Positions 7,137 to 13,129 are shown, counted from the stretch's first letter. The stretch: DNA of 16,497 nucleotides from an uncultured Eubacteriales bacterium (GCA_900551355.1 URVR01000017.1:1-16497); one strand, 5' to 3'. Numbers and translations: made by a program. Notes: a model not told the origin generated them from the sequence alone.

Positions 7137-8051
7137 ATGAAAGCAGCTTTGGTCATTATGGCGGCGGGGCTCGGCTCCCGCTACGGCGGCAACAAGCAGA
7201 CGGACGGCGTAGGCCCCAACGGGGAGATCCTGATGGAGTACGGCGTCTATGACGCGGTGCGCGCCGGGTTCGACAAGATCGTGTTCATCATCAAGCCGGA
7301 TATGCTGGAGTTGATGAAGCGGCTGTGCGGCGATATGGCGGCGCGGCTGCGGACGCCGGAGGGAAAGCCGGTGGAGGTGTGCTACGCCTTTCAGGATTTC
7401 TCCTCCGTGCCGGACTTTTACCGCATCCCCGAGGGGCGGACGAAGCCCTTCGGCACCACCCACGCGGTGCTGTGTACGCGGGAGTTCGTGCATGAGCCGT
7501 TCTGTGTCATCAACGCCGACGACTACTACGGCGTGGATGCCTACCGCACCATCTATGAGGAGCTGCAGCGTCTGCCGGAGCGGGGCGCGGCCACCATGGT
7601 GGGCTATCTGCTGAAGAACACCGTGACCAAGTACGGCACGGTGTCCCGGGGCGTGTGTCACGAGCGGGACGGGTATCTCACGGATATCCATGAGACGCTG
7701 AAGATCCGCCTGCGGGAGGATGGCACCATCGACGACGAGGACAGCGGTGCGCTGCTGGAGCCGGACACGGTGGTGTCCATGAACTTCTGGGGCTTCATGC
7801 CGTCGGTGTTCGGCGAAATGGAGCGGTATTTCGAGGACTTCCTGCGGCACGACGCCGGGGAGAACATCAAGGCGGAGTGCCTGCTGCCCAATATGGTGGG
7901 GGAGCTGCTGAAGCAGGGCCGGCTGTCGGTATCCGTGCTGCAGTCCCATGACCGGTGGTTCGGCATGACGTATCACGAGGACCGGGCACGGGTGTCCGGC
8001 GAGCTGCGGAAGCTGCATGAGGCGGGGGTATACCCGCGGGAATTGAGGTAA
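7137..8051 (+). CDS. Sugar-phosphate-type nucleotidyltransferase
   Basis: A 304-residue protein of the NTP_transferase (GT-A-like) superfamily, which joins a nucleoside triphosphate and a sugar or alcohol phosphate. The N-terminal nucleotide-binding loop I-M-A-A-G-L-G-S-R-Y-G-G-N-K-Q (residues 7-21) is an intact G-x-G-x-R...K signature. K-P-F-G-T-T-H-A-V-L (103-112) matches the K-P-x-G-T-x-x-A region, and N-A-D-D-Y-Y-G (126-132) is the metal-binding aspartate segment. The C-terminal part lacks the left-handed beta-helix hexapeptide repeats of GlmU-type enzymes. Substrate is not determined; in this size class nucleotide-sugar synthesis for surface polymers is plausible. It is followed after 6 bases by a carboxypeptidase gene, a context that points to the cell envelope. 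Confidence 0.88.
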   Translation: MKAALVIMAAGLGSRYGGNKQTDGVGPNGEILMEYGVYDAVRAGFDKIVFIIKPDMLELMKRLCGDMAARLRTPEGKPVEVCYAFQDFSSVPDFYRIPEGRTKPFGTTHAVLCTREFVHEPFCVINADDYYGVDAYRTIYEELQRLPERGAATMVGYLLKNTVTKYGTVSRGVCHERDGYLTDIHETLKIRLREDGTIDDEDSGALLEPDTVVSMNFWGFMPSVFGEMERYFEDFLRHDAGENIKAECLLPNMVGELLKQGRLSVSVLQSHDRWFGMTYHEDRARVSGELRKLHEAGVYPRELR

Positions 8052-8057
8052 AGAGGT

Positions 8058-8846
8058 ATGGACGAAAGAGAACGGAGACGGCAGCGTCGCTATCGGGAGG
8101 CCATGCGCAACCGCATCATCGCGGCGGCGTTCCTGGCGGTGCTGATCGTGGGCATCATCTTCATCGTGAAGGGGTGCCGGGATAAAAAGCAGGCCCAGGA
8201 GGAGCAGCAGCAACAGGCGGCGGAGGCGCTGGCCCGGCAGGATGCACCCCAGGAGCCGGAGCCGGCCAAGCCCTCGGCGGCGGACAACGAGCTTCTGACG
8301 CTGGTAAATCCGTGGAACCCGCTGCCGGAGGACTGGCAGGTGGATCCGGTGAACCTGAGCAACGGCCTGCAGATCGACCGGCGGTGCTATGACGCACTGC
8401 AGGAGATGATGGACGCCTGCCGCGAGGCGGGGTACGAGCCGCTGATCTGCTCGGCCTACCGGACCCAGGAGACGCAGCAGAGCCTGTTCGACAACAAGGT
8501 GTCCAAGCTGGAGGCCGCGGGCAAGAGCCACGACGAGGCGGTGCAGGAGGCCGGAACGGTGGTGGCCGTGCCGGGCACCAGCGAGCACCAGCTGGGGCTG
8601 ACCGTGGATGTGGTGGACATCAACAACCAGAACCTGACGGAGGAGCAGGAGAAGACCCCCACCCAGAAGTGGCTGATGGCCAACTCCTGGCGGTACGGAT
8701 TCATCCACCGCTATCCCAACGGTAAGAGCGACATCACCGGCATCATCTATGAGCCGTGGCACTACCGCTATGTAGGCAAGGACGTGGCCCAGGAGATCTT
8801 CAACAAGGGCATCACGCTGGAGGAGTATCTGGGCGTGACCCATTGA
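8058..8846 (+). CDS. M15 (VanY-type) D-alanyl-D-alanine carboxypeptidase
   Basis: A 262-residue membrane-anchored zinc peptidase of the VanY/LdcB type. Residues 1-18 are strongly basic, 19-38 form one hydrophobic helix, and 43-75 are a Gln/Glu/Ala/Pro-rich linker, so the catalytic domain (about 80-262) should sit outside the membrane. Signature blocks: C-S-A-Y-R-T (131-136), S-E-H-Q-L-G-L-T-V-D (175-184) with ligands H177 and D184, and E-P-W-H-Y-R-Y (232-238) with catalytic E232 and zinc ligand H235. All key residues are intact. Such enzymes trim the terminal D-Ala from peptidoglycan stem peptides. GAGGT precedes the ATG, and it is co-transcribed with the nucleotidyltransferase. No van regulatory genes are nearby, so a housekeeping role is more likely than glycopeptide resistance. 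Confidence 0.92.
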   Translation: MDERERRRQRRYREAMRNRIIAAAFLAVLIVGIIFIVKGCRDKKQAQEEQQQQAAEALARQDAPQEPEPAKPSAADNELLTLVNPWNPLPEDWQVDPVNLSNGLQIDRRCYDALQEMMDACREAGYEPLICSAYRTQETQQSLFDNKVSKLEAAGKSHDEAVQEAGTVVAVPGTSEHQLGLTVDVVDINNQNLTEEQEKTPTQKWLMANSWRYGFIHRYPNGKSDITGIIYEPWHYRYVGKDVAQEIFNKGITLEEYLGVTH

Positions 8847-8862
8847 GTGCAAAATAAGAGCC

Positions 8863-9001
8863 GCGGCCTGAGGCCGCCTGGCATAAGAAACCATGCGCCG
8901 CAAAAGGCGCGTTTCGCGCAGCCCCATCGTTGTGCCGCCTTGCCAGACATCCAGTATGCCTGCGGCGGCACGCCTCGGCTCTGCACGAAACGCGCTCTTT
9001 T
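8863..9001. repeat. Structured intergenic element with a large imperfect inverted repeat
   Basis: No gene is supported between 8847 and 9178. Three nested or adjacent hairpins fill it: GCGGCC/GGCCGC (8863-8877), GCAT/ATGC (8881-8896), and a long stem-loop from 8902 to 9001. In the last one, the arm 8907-8921 pairs with 8981-8995 (14 of 15), the outer AAAAG (8902-8906) faces CTTTT (8997-9001), and an inner arm GTGCCGCC (8932-8939) pairs perfectly with GGCGGCAC (8964-8971), leaving a 24-base loop and two internal loops of 9-10 bases. It could be a REP/MITE-like dispersed repeat or a structured RNA; which one cannot be decided from one copy. Confidence 0.6.
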
Positions 9002-9050
9002 TCGGTGCGCAGCAGTTTTGCCAAAGTAAATTCGAGTTGAAATTGGCTGC

Positions 9051-9088
9051 AAAAAATGCCCGCATGCTGACGCATGTGGGCATTTTTT
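9051..9088. terminator. Bidirectional intrinsic terminator
   Basis: AAAAAATGCCCGCATGC (9051-9067) pairs with GCATGTGGGCATTTTTT (9072-9088) around a 4-base loop with one G-T wobble. Both sides carry a six-base A or T run, so it works for transcripts from either side: the carboxypeptidase operon (+) and the 35-codon gene (-). Confidence 0.92.
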
Positions 9089-9108
9089 CGGTCGATTTCA
9101 GCCGGATA

Positions 9109-9140
9109 GACACAGGCAAAACCGTATGTTTTCTTGTGTC
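9109..9140. other. AT-rich interrupted hairpin downstream of the small peptide gene
   Basis: GACACA (9109-9114) pairs with TGTGTC (9135-9140) and AAAAC (9118-9122) with GTTTT (9128-9132). It has no clean T-tract. It lies in the presumed 3' untranslated part of the 35-codon gene, between its stop and the terminator at 9051-9088. Confidence 0.4.
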
Positions 9141-9178
9141 AGGCGGCCTTTGCCGCGGCTCTCTGCCTGCGTGCCGGG

Positions 9179-9286
9179 TTACTTGCAGTTCTTGGCGTTC
9201 TTCGTATTCTTGGCGTTTTTGTTGGTGTTCTGGGTATTCTGCTCGTTGGTGTTCTGCTCGTTTTTGGTGTTTTTGCGCTCCTCCAT
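9179..9286 (-). CDS. 35-residue Asn/Lys-rich peptide, candidate spore protein
   Basis: A very short open frame of 35 codons with an excellent ribosome site (AAGGAGGTG; GGAGGTG at 9293-9299, 6 bases before the ATG). By hand translation the peptide holds 11 Asn, 7 Lys, 5 Thr, 4 Glu, 3 Gln and 2 Ala, one Arg and one Cys (next to last), with no aliphatic or aromatic residue after Met1. Asn recurs every two to three residues (6, 9, 12, 14, 17, 20, 22, 24, 27, 30, 33), giving N-T and K-N repeats. Such a chain should be disordered and basic. Low-complexity Asn- or Gln-rich small proteins occur among minor acid-soluble spore proteins of endospore formers; the sigma-G-like promoter at 9338-9366 supports this, but I recognise no named family. 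It ends toward the terminator at 9051-9088. Confidence 0.7.
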   Translation of the reverse strand: MEERKNTKNEQNTNEQNTQNTNKNAKNTKNAKNCK

Positions 9287-9337
9287 GTGGGGCACCTCCT
9301 TTTTGTTGACTGGCCGCCGCAGCGGCAGGTACAGCGT

Positions 9338-9366
9338 CAGTATGACCGGGAATGACGGAAATATGC
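9338..9366 (-). promoter_or_regulatory. Sigma-G-like (forespore) promoter candidate
   Basis: On the minus strand, GCATA (9362-9366) and CATACTG (9338-9344) are 17 bases apart. This fits the known B. subtilis sigma-G consensus (G-x-ATA and CATnnTA, 17-18 apart) except for the last base of the -10. The predicted start near 9331 gives a leader of about 45 bases to the 35-codon gene. No sigma-A promoter of comparable quality is seen in this 100-base interval on this strand. Confidence 0.5.
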
Positions 9367-9388
9367 AGGAAAAAATAAAAATTCATGG

Positions 9389-9417
9389 TTGACAAGGGAC
9401 GGGAAGTGCGGTAAAAT
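9389..9417 (+). promoter_or_regulatory. Sigma-A promoter of infC-rpmI-rplT
   Basis: A perfect TTGACA (9389-9394) and TAAAAT (9412-9417) are 17 bases apart. The -35 is the consensus. Transcription would start near 9424, leaving a leader of about 150 nt before infC. Confidence 0.92.
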
Positions 9418-9423
9418 ACCATA

Positions 9424-9576
9424 GAAAACAAAGAAGGTCGGTGCATCCGCCTCACCTCCCGCCCCAGGCAAAGAGGTCAACAGCGTCAGCAGAGCGCCCG
9501 GATGGGTGGTTTGTGTTGTTGCGCGGATGCGGAGAGCATTCGCGTTTTTGTTATTTTAGATCGGAGGTGCTTCGGT
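9424..9576 (+). promoter_or_regulatory. infC operon leader with attenuator (L20-leader type)
   Basis: The leader can form two exclusive structures. The terminator uses GCGGATGC (9523-9530) as its 5' arm. The same eight bases are perfectly complementary to GCATCCGC (9443-9450) at the start of the leader, a ready antiterminator. In addition CACCTCC (9453-9459) is perfectly complementary to the infC Shine-Dalgarno GGAGGTG (9563-9569), so the leader may also mask translation. Known biology: in B. subtilis the infC-rpmI-rplT operon is controlled by ribosomal protein L20 through premature termination in its leader, and in E. coli L20 represses by an RNA mimic of its rRNA site. That L20 acts here is inferred from position and architecture. 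Confidence 0.75.
9521..9549 (+). terminator. Leader attenuator of the infC operon
   Basis: GCGCGGATGC (9521-9530) pairs with GCATTCGCGT (9536-9545) around a GGAGA loop (two wobble pairs), followed by TTTTT (9545-9549) and a further T-rich stretch. It lies inside the leader, 28 bases before the infC start codon, so it can only be a regulated or partial terminator. Confidence 0.85.
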
Positions 9577-10095
9577 ATTAGCAAGGTACAGCATCAACTG
9601 AATGACGAGATCAACGACAAGGAGATCCGATTGATCGGCGAAGGCGGAGAGCAGATGGGCATCGTGTCCGGTGAAGAGGCCCTGCGCATCGCGGAGGAGC
9701 ACGGGCTGGATCTGGTGAAGATCTCCCCGCAGGCGACGCCCCCTGTGTGCAAGCTGATGAACTACGGCAAGTACAAATTCGAGCAGAGCAAGCGTGAGAA
9801 GGAAGCCAGAAAGAACCAGCACGTCGTGGAGATCAAGGAAATCCGGATGTCCCCGGGCATCGACGTGGGCGACTTCAACACCAAACTGAAGAACGCTCAG
9901 AAGTTCCTGTCCGACGGCAACCGCGTCAAGGTATCCGTCCGCTTCCGCGGACGCGAGATGGCGCACACCGACATCGGCCGCGATCTTCTCAACAAGTTTG
10001 CAGACCTGTGTACCGAAGTGGCGACCCTCGACAAGGCGGCCAAGCTGGAGGGACGGAACATGTCCATCTTCCTGTCCCCCAAGGCCGGCAAGTAA
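9577..10095 (+). CDS. infC: Translation initiation factor IF-3
   Basis: A 172-residue protein covering both IF3 domains. It binds the 30S subunit, keeps 50S away and checks start codon-anticodon pairing. The N-domain starts with V-Q-H-Q-L-N-D-E-I (residues 4-12); the family signature K-I-S-P-Q-A-T-P-P-V-C-K-L-M-N-Y-G-K-Y-K-F-E is at 48-69; a Lys/Arg linker (71-80) leads to the C-domain with E-I-K-E-I-R-M-S-P (85-93). The start codon is AUU at 9577, 7 bases after a GGAGGTG ribosome site. The frame is also open upstream to an ATG at 9502, but that would translate the attenuator hairpin and add a Cys-rich segment alien to IF3. AUU starts are the known basis of IF3 autoregulation in E. coli. First gene of infC-rpmI-rplT. 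Confidence 0.97.
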   Translation: MSKVQHQLNDEINDKEIRLIGEGGEQMGIVSGEEALRIAEEHGLDLVKISPQATPPVCKLMNYGKYKFEQSKREKEARKNQHVVEIKEIRMSPGIDVGDFNTKLKNAQKFLSDGNRVKVSVRFRGREMAHTDIGRDLLNKFADLCTEVATLDKAAKLEGRNMSIFLSPKAGK

Positions 10096-10135
10096 CCGCG
10101 TTTTCCCAAAGCATCATTTTGGAAGGAGTAATATT

Positions 10136-10333
10136 ATGCCTAAACTGAAGACCCACAGCGGCGCAAAGAAGCGCTTCAACCTGACGAAATCCGGCAAGGT
10201 CAAGAGAGCTCATGCGTTCAAGAGCCACATCCTGACCAAGAAGGACACCAAGCGTGGCCGTCGTCTGCGCAGCACCACCTATGCTGACTGCACCACCGAG
10301 GCGACCATCCGCAAGATGATCCCTTACAAATAA
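10136..10333 (+). CDS. rpmI: 50S ribosomal protein L35
   Basis: A 65-residue, strongly basic protein with the L35 family start M-P-K-L-K-T-H-S-G-A-K-K-R-F (1-14), the S-G-K-V-K-R-x-x-A-F-K-S-H segment (19-31), and the R-R-L-R motif near residue 42. It is a late-assembling protein of the large subunit. The length is normal. The ATG at 10136 has GGAAGGAG 7 bases upstream; the longer open frame from 9998 is only read-through within infC. A weak hairpin (CCAAA 10106-10110 with TTTGG 10118-10122) lies right before the ribosome site. It sits between infC and rplT. Confidence 0.98.
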   Translation: MPKLKTHSGAKKRFNLTKSGKVKRAHAFKSHILTKKDTKRGRRLRSTTYADCTTEATIRKMIPYK

Positions 10334-10368
10334 GAGACGGAATCGTTAGAATAGGAGGCAATTGAAAT

Positions 10369-10722
10369 ATGGCACGTGTTAAAGGCGCAATGATGGCGCG
10401 TAAAAGAAGAAATAAGACTCTGAAGCTGGCCAAGGGCTACTGGGGCGCCAAGTCCAAGCACTTCAAGATGGCCAACGAGCAGGTCATGAAGTCCCTGACC
10501 TACGCTTATGTGGGCCGCCGCCTGAAGAAGCGGGACTTCCGTCAGCTGTGGATCACCCGTATCTCCGCCGCTGTCAAGGCCCAGGGCATGAACTATTCCA
10601 CCTTCATGCACGGTCTGAAGGTCGCCGGCATCCAGATCAACCGCAAGATGCTGTCCGAGATGGCGATCAACGACGCCGTGGCGTTCGCCGCCCTGTGCGA
10701 CATCGCCAAGAAGGCCAACTGA
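10369..10722 (+). CDS. rplT: 50S ribosomal protein L20
   Basis: A 117-residue basic protein with a full L20 sequence: M-A-R-V-K-G-A-M-M-A-R-K-R-R (1-14), then A-K-G-Y-W-G-A-K-S-K (21-30), A-Y-V-G-R-R-L-K-K-R-D-F-R (46-58) and L-W-I-T-R-I-S-A-A (60-68). L20 binds 23S rRNA domain II early in 50S assembly and is the known repressor of this operon in both B. subtilis and E. coli, by different mechanisms. AGGAGG precedes the ATG, 35 bases after rpmI. Last gene of the operon, followed at once by a strong terminator. Confidence 0.98.
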   Translation: MARVKGAMMARKRRNKTLKLAKGYWGAKSKHFKMANEQVMKSLTYAYVGRRLKKRDFRQLWITRISAAVKAQGMNYSTFMHGLKVAGIQINRKMLSEMAINDAVAFAALCDIAKKAN

Positions 10723-10729
10723 ACATACG

Positions 10730-10764
10730 CGCAGCGCTCCGCTCGGCGGGGCGCTGTGTTTTTT
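10730..10764 (+). terminator. Intrinsic terminator of infC-rpmI-rplT
   Basis: CAGCGCTCCGC (10732-10742) pairs with GCGGGGCGCTG (10746-10756) around a TCG loop with one wobble, extended by two flanking pairs, followed by T6 (10759-10764). It begins 8 bases after the rplT stop. Confidence 0.95.
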
Positions 10765-10787
10765 GTGCAGCGGCGGGTAATAAACAG

Positions 10788-10816
10788 TGGAAAAATGAGG
10801 AAAGCTCTGCTATAAT
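10788..10816 (+). promoter_or_regulatory. Sigma-A promoter of the flavodiiron gene
   Basis: A perfect TATAAT (10811-10816) with TGGAAA (10788-10793) 17 bases upstream (4 of 6 to the -35 consensus). A start near 10823 gives a leader of about 36 bases and argues against the in-frame GTG at 10835 as start. Confidence 0.75.
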
Positions 10817-10858
10817 GGGGCGGAAAAAAACGGCGTGGGCCGCGGAAAGGATGATACG

Positions 10859-12208
10859 ATGTACTGCACGAGAAAGATCAACGACGATTATACATGGGTG
10901 GGCGCCGACTGCCGACGGCTGGCGCTGTTTGAGGGCGTGTTCGGTGTGCCGGACGGCATCAGCTTCAACAGCTATCTGCTGACGGACGAGAAAACGGTGC
11001 TGTTCGACACGGCGGACAGCGCGGTGCGCCGCACGTTCCGGGAGAACCTGACCCACGCGCTGGCGGGGCGGGAGCTGGACTACATCGTGGTGCACCACAT
11101 GGAGCCGGACCACGCGGCGGAGCTGGCCGAGCTGGCCGGGGACTATCCGGAGGCGCAGCTCCTGTGCAGCGGCATGGCGAAAACCATGGTGGGGCAGTTC
11201 TTCGGGCCGGAGCTGGCGGGCCGCATCACCGTCATCAAGGAGGGGGAGACGCTGTGCACCGGGCGGCACACCTTGCGCTTCGTGGCGGCGCCCATGGTCC
11301 ACTGGCCGGAGGTGATGATGACCTACGACGAAACGGACCGGCTGCTGCTGACGGCGGACGCCTTCGGCTGCTTCGGCGCGCTGAACGGAGCGCTGTTTGC
11401 CGACGAGGTGGACTTCGACCGGGACTATCTGGACGAGGCGCGGCGGTACTACACCAACATCGTGGGCAAGTACGGCCCGCAGGTGCAGGCGGTGCTGAAA
11501 AAGGCCGCGGCACTGGATATTGAGATGCTGCTGCCCCTCCACGGCTTCGTGTGGCGGGAGAATCTGGGCTATTTCCTGGGCAAGTACGACCTGTGGAGCC
11601 GGTACGAGCCGGAGGTGCGCGGCGTGATGATCGCCTACGCCTCGGTGTACGGCGGCACGGAGAACGCCGCCAATGTGCTGGCCTGCCGTCTGGCGGAAAA
11701 GGGCATCAAGGTGAAGATGTTCGACGCATCGGTGACGCCGGCGTCCTACATCGTGTCCGCGGCGTTCCAGTACAGCCATCTGGTGTTCGCGTCCACCACC
11801 TATAACATGGGCATCTTCGTCACCATGGAGCAGCTGCTCCACGACATCGCGGCCCACGCGCTGGCGGACCGGCGCTACGCCCTGATCGAGAACGGCTCCT
11901 GGTCGCCGGTGAGCGGCAAGAAGATGCAGGCGCTGCTCTCGCCGCTGCAGGGCTGGTCGGAGGTGGAGCCGGTGCTGACGGTGAAGTCGGCGCTGCGGCC
12001 GGATCAGGAGGCGCAGATGGAGCGGCTGGCCGATGCCATCGCCGCCGACGTGCTGGCGGAAAAAGCGGCGGAGGACGCCTCCGGCGAGGCGAAGCACCGC
12101 TATGTGTGCAAGGTGTGCGGCTACGTCTACGAGGGCGACGAGCTGCCGGCGGACTACAAATGCCCCCTGTGCGGCGCAGGCGCGGAATATTTCCGGCAGG
12201 AGGCATGA
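10859..12208 (+). CDS. Flavodiiron protein with C-terminal rubredoxin-like domain
   Basis: A 449-residue cytosolic A-type flavoprotein (FprA/NorV group), which reduces O2 to water and/or NO to N2O. Domains in order: a metallo-beta-lactamase-like diiron domain (about 1-250) with ligands H80, E82, D84, H85 (H-x-E-x-D-H), H148, D167 and H228, all present; a flavodoxin domain (about 254-395) opening with the FMN loop Y-A-S-V-Y-G-G-T-E-N-A (260-270); and a C-terminal rubredoxin-like iron site, C417-x2-C420 and C435-x2-C438. The last domain is short, with a 14-residue gap between Cys pairs, as in rubrerythrin rather than in classic rubredoxin. AAAGGA lies 7 bases before ATG 10859. It is a single gene with its own promoter; no clear terminator follows. 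Likely role: O2 or NO defence in an anaerobe. Confidence 0.95.
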   Translation: MYCTRKINDDYTWVGADCRRLALFEGVFGVPDGISFNSYLLTDEKTVLFDTADSAVRRTFRENLTHALAGRELDYIVVHHMEPDHAAELAELAGDYPEAQLLCSGMAKTMVGQFFGPELAGRITVIKEGETLCTGRHTLRFVAAPMVHWPEVMMTYDETDRLLLTADAFGCFGALNGALFADEVDFDRDYLDEARRYYTNIVGKYGPQVQAVLKKAAALDIEMLLPLHGFVWRENLGYFLGKYDLWSRYEPEVRGVMIAYASVYGGTENAANVLACRLAEKGIKVKMFDASVTPASYIVSAAFQYSHLVFASTTYNMGIFVTMEQLLHDIAAHALADRRYALIENGSWSPVSGKKMQALLSPLQGWSEVEPVLTVKSALRPDQEAQMERLADAIAADVLAEKAAEDASGEAKHRYVCKVCGYVYEGDELPADYKCPLCGAGAEYFRQEA

Positions 12209-12229
12209 CCTCCGGCGAAAAAAGTGAGA

Positions 12230-12254
12230 ATTTTCCCGCGGAAAATGGGAAAAT
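12230..12254. repeat. Overlapping palindromes upstream of the rpsB promoter
   Basis: ATTTTCCC (12230-12237) and GGGAAAAT (12247-12254) are perfect inverted repeats. TTTTCC (12231-12236) can alternatively pair with GGAAAA (12240-12245). The element ends 4 bases before the rpsB -35 box. It has no T-tract, so a terminator for the flavodiiron gene is not supported; a binding site or weak 3' structure is possible. Confidence 0.4.
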
Positions 12255-12258
12255 ATCC

Positions 12259-12287
12259 TTGCAAAACGGAGAAAGCCGTGCTATTAT
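12259..12287 (+). promoter_or_regulatory. Sigma-A promoter of rpsB-tsf
   Basis: TTGCAA (12259-12264) and TATTAT (12282-12287) with a 17-base spacer. Transcription would start near 12294, about 104 bases before rpsB. Confidence 0.85.
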
Positions 12288-12293
12288 ATTTCG

Positions 12294-12397
12294 GTGAATC
12301 CGCACAGCTTCGGACTTCCGGTCGGTGCCGCAAGGTTGGCCGGGGGGGAGGAGGAAGCTGGAGGTACAAACTAAAATCAAAAGGAGAAACAACAAAA
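12294..12397 (+). promoter_or_regulatory. Structured rpsB leader
   Basis: The leader contains CAGCTTC (12305-12311) and GAAGCTG (12354-12360), a perfect 7-bp closing stem that encloses a GC-rich region with further CCGG-type pairing. After it come an A-rich single-stranded-looking stretch and the AAGGAG ribosome site (12381-12386). In E. coli, S2 represses its own operon through the leader. A like role here is inferred from position and foldability only. Confidence 0.45.
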
Positions 12398-13129
12398 ATG
12401 GCAAATCAGAACGTCGTATCCATGAAGGCCCTGCTGGAGGCCGGTGTACACTTCGGTCATCAGACCCGCCGCTGGAACCCCAAGATGGCTCCCTATATCT
12501 ACACCGAGCGCAACGGCATCTATATCATCGACCTGCAGAAGACCGTGAAGAAGCTGGAGGAGGCCTATGCCTTCGTGCGTCAGCTGTCTGAGAACGGCCA
12601 GTCCCTGCTGTTCGTGGGCACCAAGAAGCAGGCGCAGGAGGCCATCAAGGACGAGGCTACCCGCTGCGGTATGTACTATGTCAACGCCCGCTGGCTGGGC
12701 GGCATGATGACCAACTTCAAGACCATGCGCACCCGTATCGACCGTCTGAACCAGCTGAAGACCATGCAGGCCGACGGCACCTTCGACATGCTGCCCAAGA
12801 AGGAAGTCATCAAGCACCTGGGCGAGATCGAGAAGCTGGAGAAGTATCTGGGCGGCGTGAAGGAAATGAAGAAGCTGCCCGGCGCTCTGTTCATCGTGGA
12901 TACCCGCAAGGAGCGCAACGCCATCGCCGAGGCACACCGTCTGGGCATTCCCGTTGTGGCCATTGCCGATACCAACTGCGATCCCGACGAGATCGATTAC
13001 CCCATCCCCGGCAACGATGACGCCATCCGCGCCATCAAGCTGATCGCCTCCGTGATGGCCAACGCCATGATCGAGGGCCGTCAGGGCGAGCAGATCGAGG
13101 AGGCCGCCGAGGCCAAGGACGCCGAGTAA
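12398..13129 (+). CDS. rpsB: 30S ribosomal protein S2
   Basis: A 243-residue protein with the S2 family blocks: M-K-A-L-L-E-A-G-V-H-F-G-H-Q-T-R-R-W-N-P (residues 9-28), F-V-G-T-K-K-Q-A (about 69-76), R-W-L-G-G-M-M-T-N-F (about 96-105), and the C-terminal G-I-P-V-V-A-I-A-D-T-N-C-D-P followed by I-D-Y-P-I-P-G-N-D-D-A. S2 joins late on the solvent side of the 30S subunit together with S1 or S21. The acidic tail is short. The frame is open upstream to 12224 through the promoter, but the AAGGAG site and the family N-terminus fix ATG 12398. It is co-directional with tsf, 84 bases downstream. Confidence 0.98.
   Translation: MANQNVVSMKALLEAGVHFGHQTRRWNPKMAPYIYTERNGIYIIDLQKTVKKLEEAYAFVRQLSENGQSLLFVGTKKQAQEAIKDEATRCGMYYVNARWLGGMMTNFKTMRTRIDRLNQLKTMQADGTFDMLPKKEVIKHLGEIEKLEKYLGGVKEMKKLPGALFIVDTRKERNAIAEAHRLGIPVVAIADTNCDPDEIDYPIPGNDDAIRAIKLIASVMANAMIEGRQGEQIEEAAEAKDAE

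Noticed and set aside
8058..8846. Vancomycin resistance cluster
   Set aside because: A VanY-type enzyme alone, without vanR/S, vanH, a ligase or vanX, does not indicate resistance.
8893..9392. Small plus-strand frames across the intergenic region (up to 138 codons)
   Set aside because: They cross the inverted repeat, the bidirectional terminator and the 35-codon gene antisense, lack ribosome sites and look Arg/Cys/Phe-rich by chance.
6861..9455. 864-codon open frame on the minus strand
   Set aside because: It is antisense to the nucleotidyltransferase and carboxypeptidase genes, is rich in Arg, His, Pro and Leu as expected from reading GC-rich codons backwards, and has no family motif.
10667..12097. 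476-codon open frame on the minus strand
   Set aside because: It is the antisense shadow of the flavodiiron gene, with low-complexity His/Arg/Val composition and no ribosome site.
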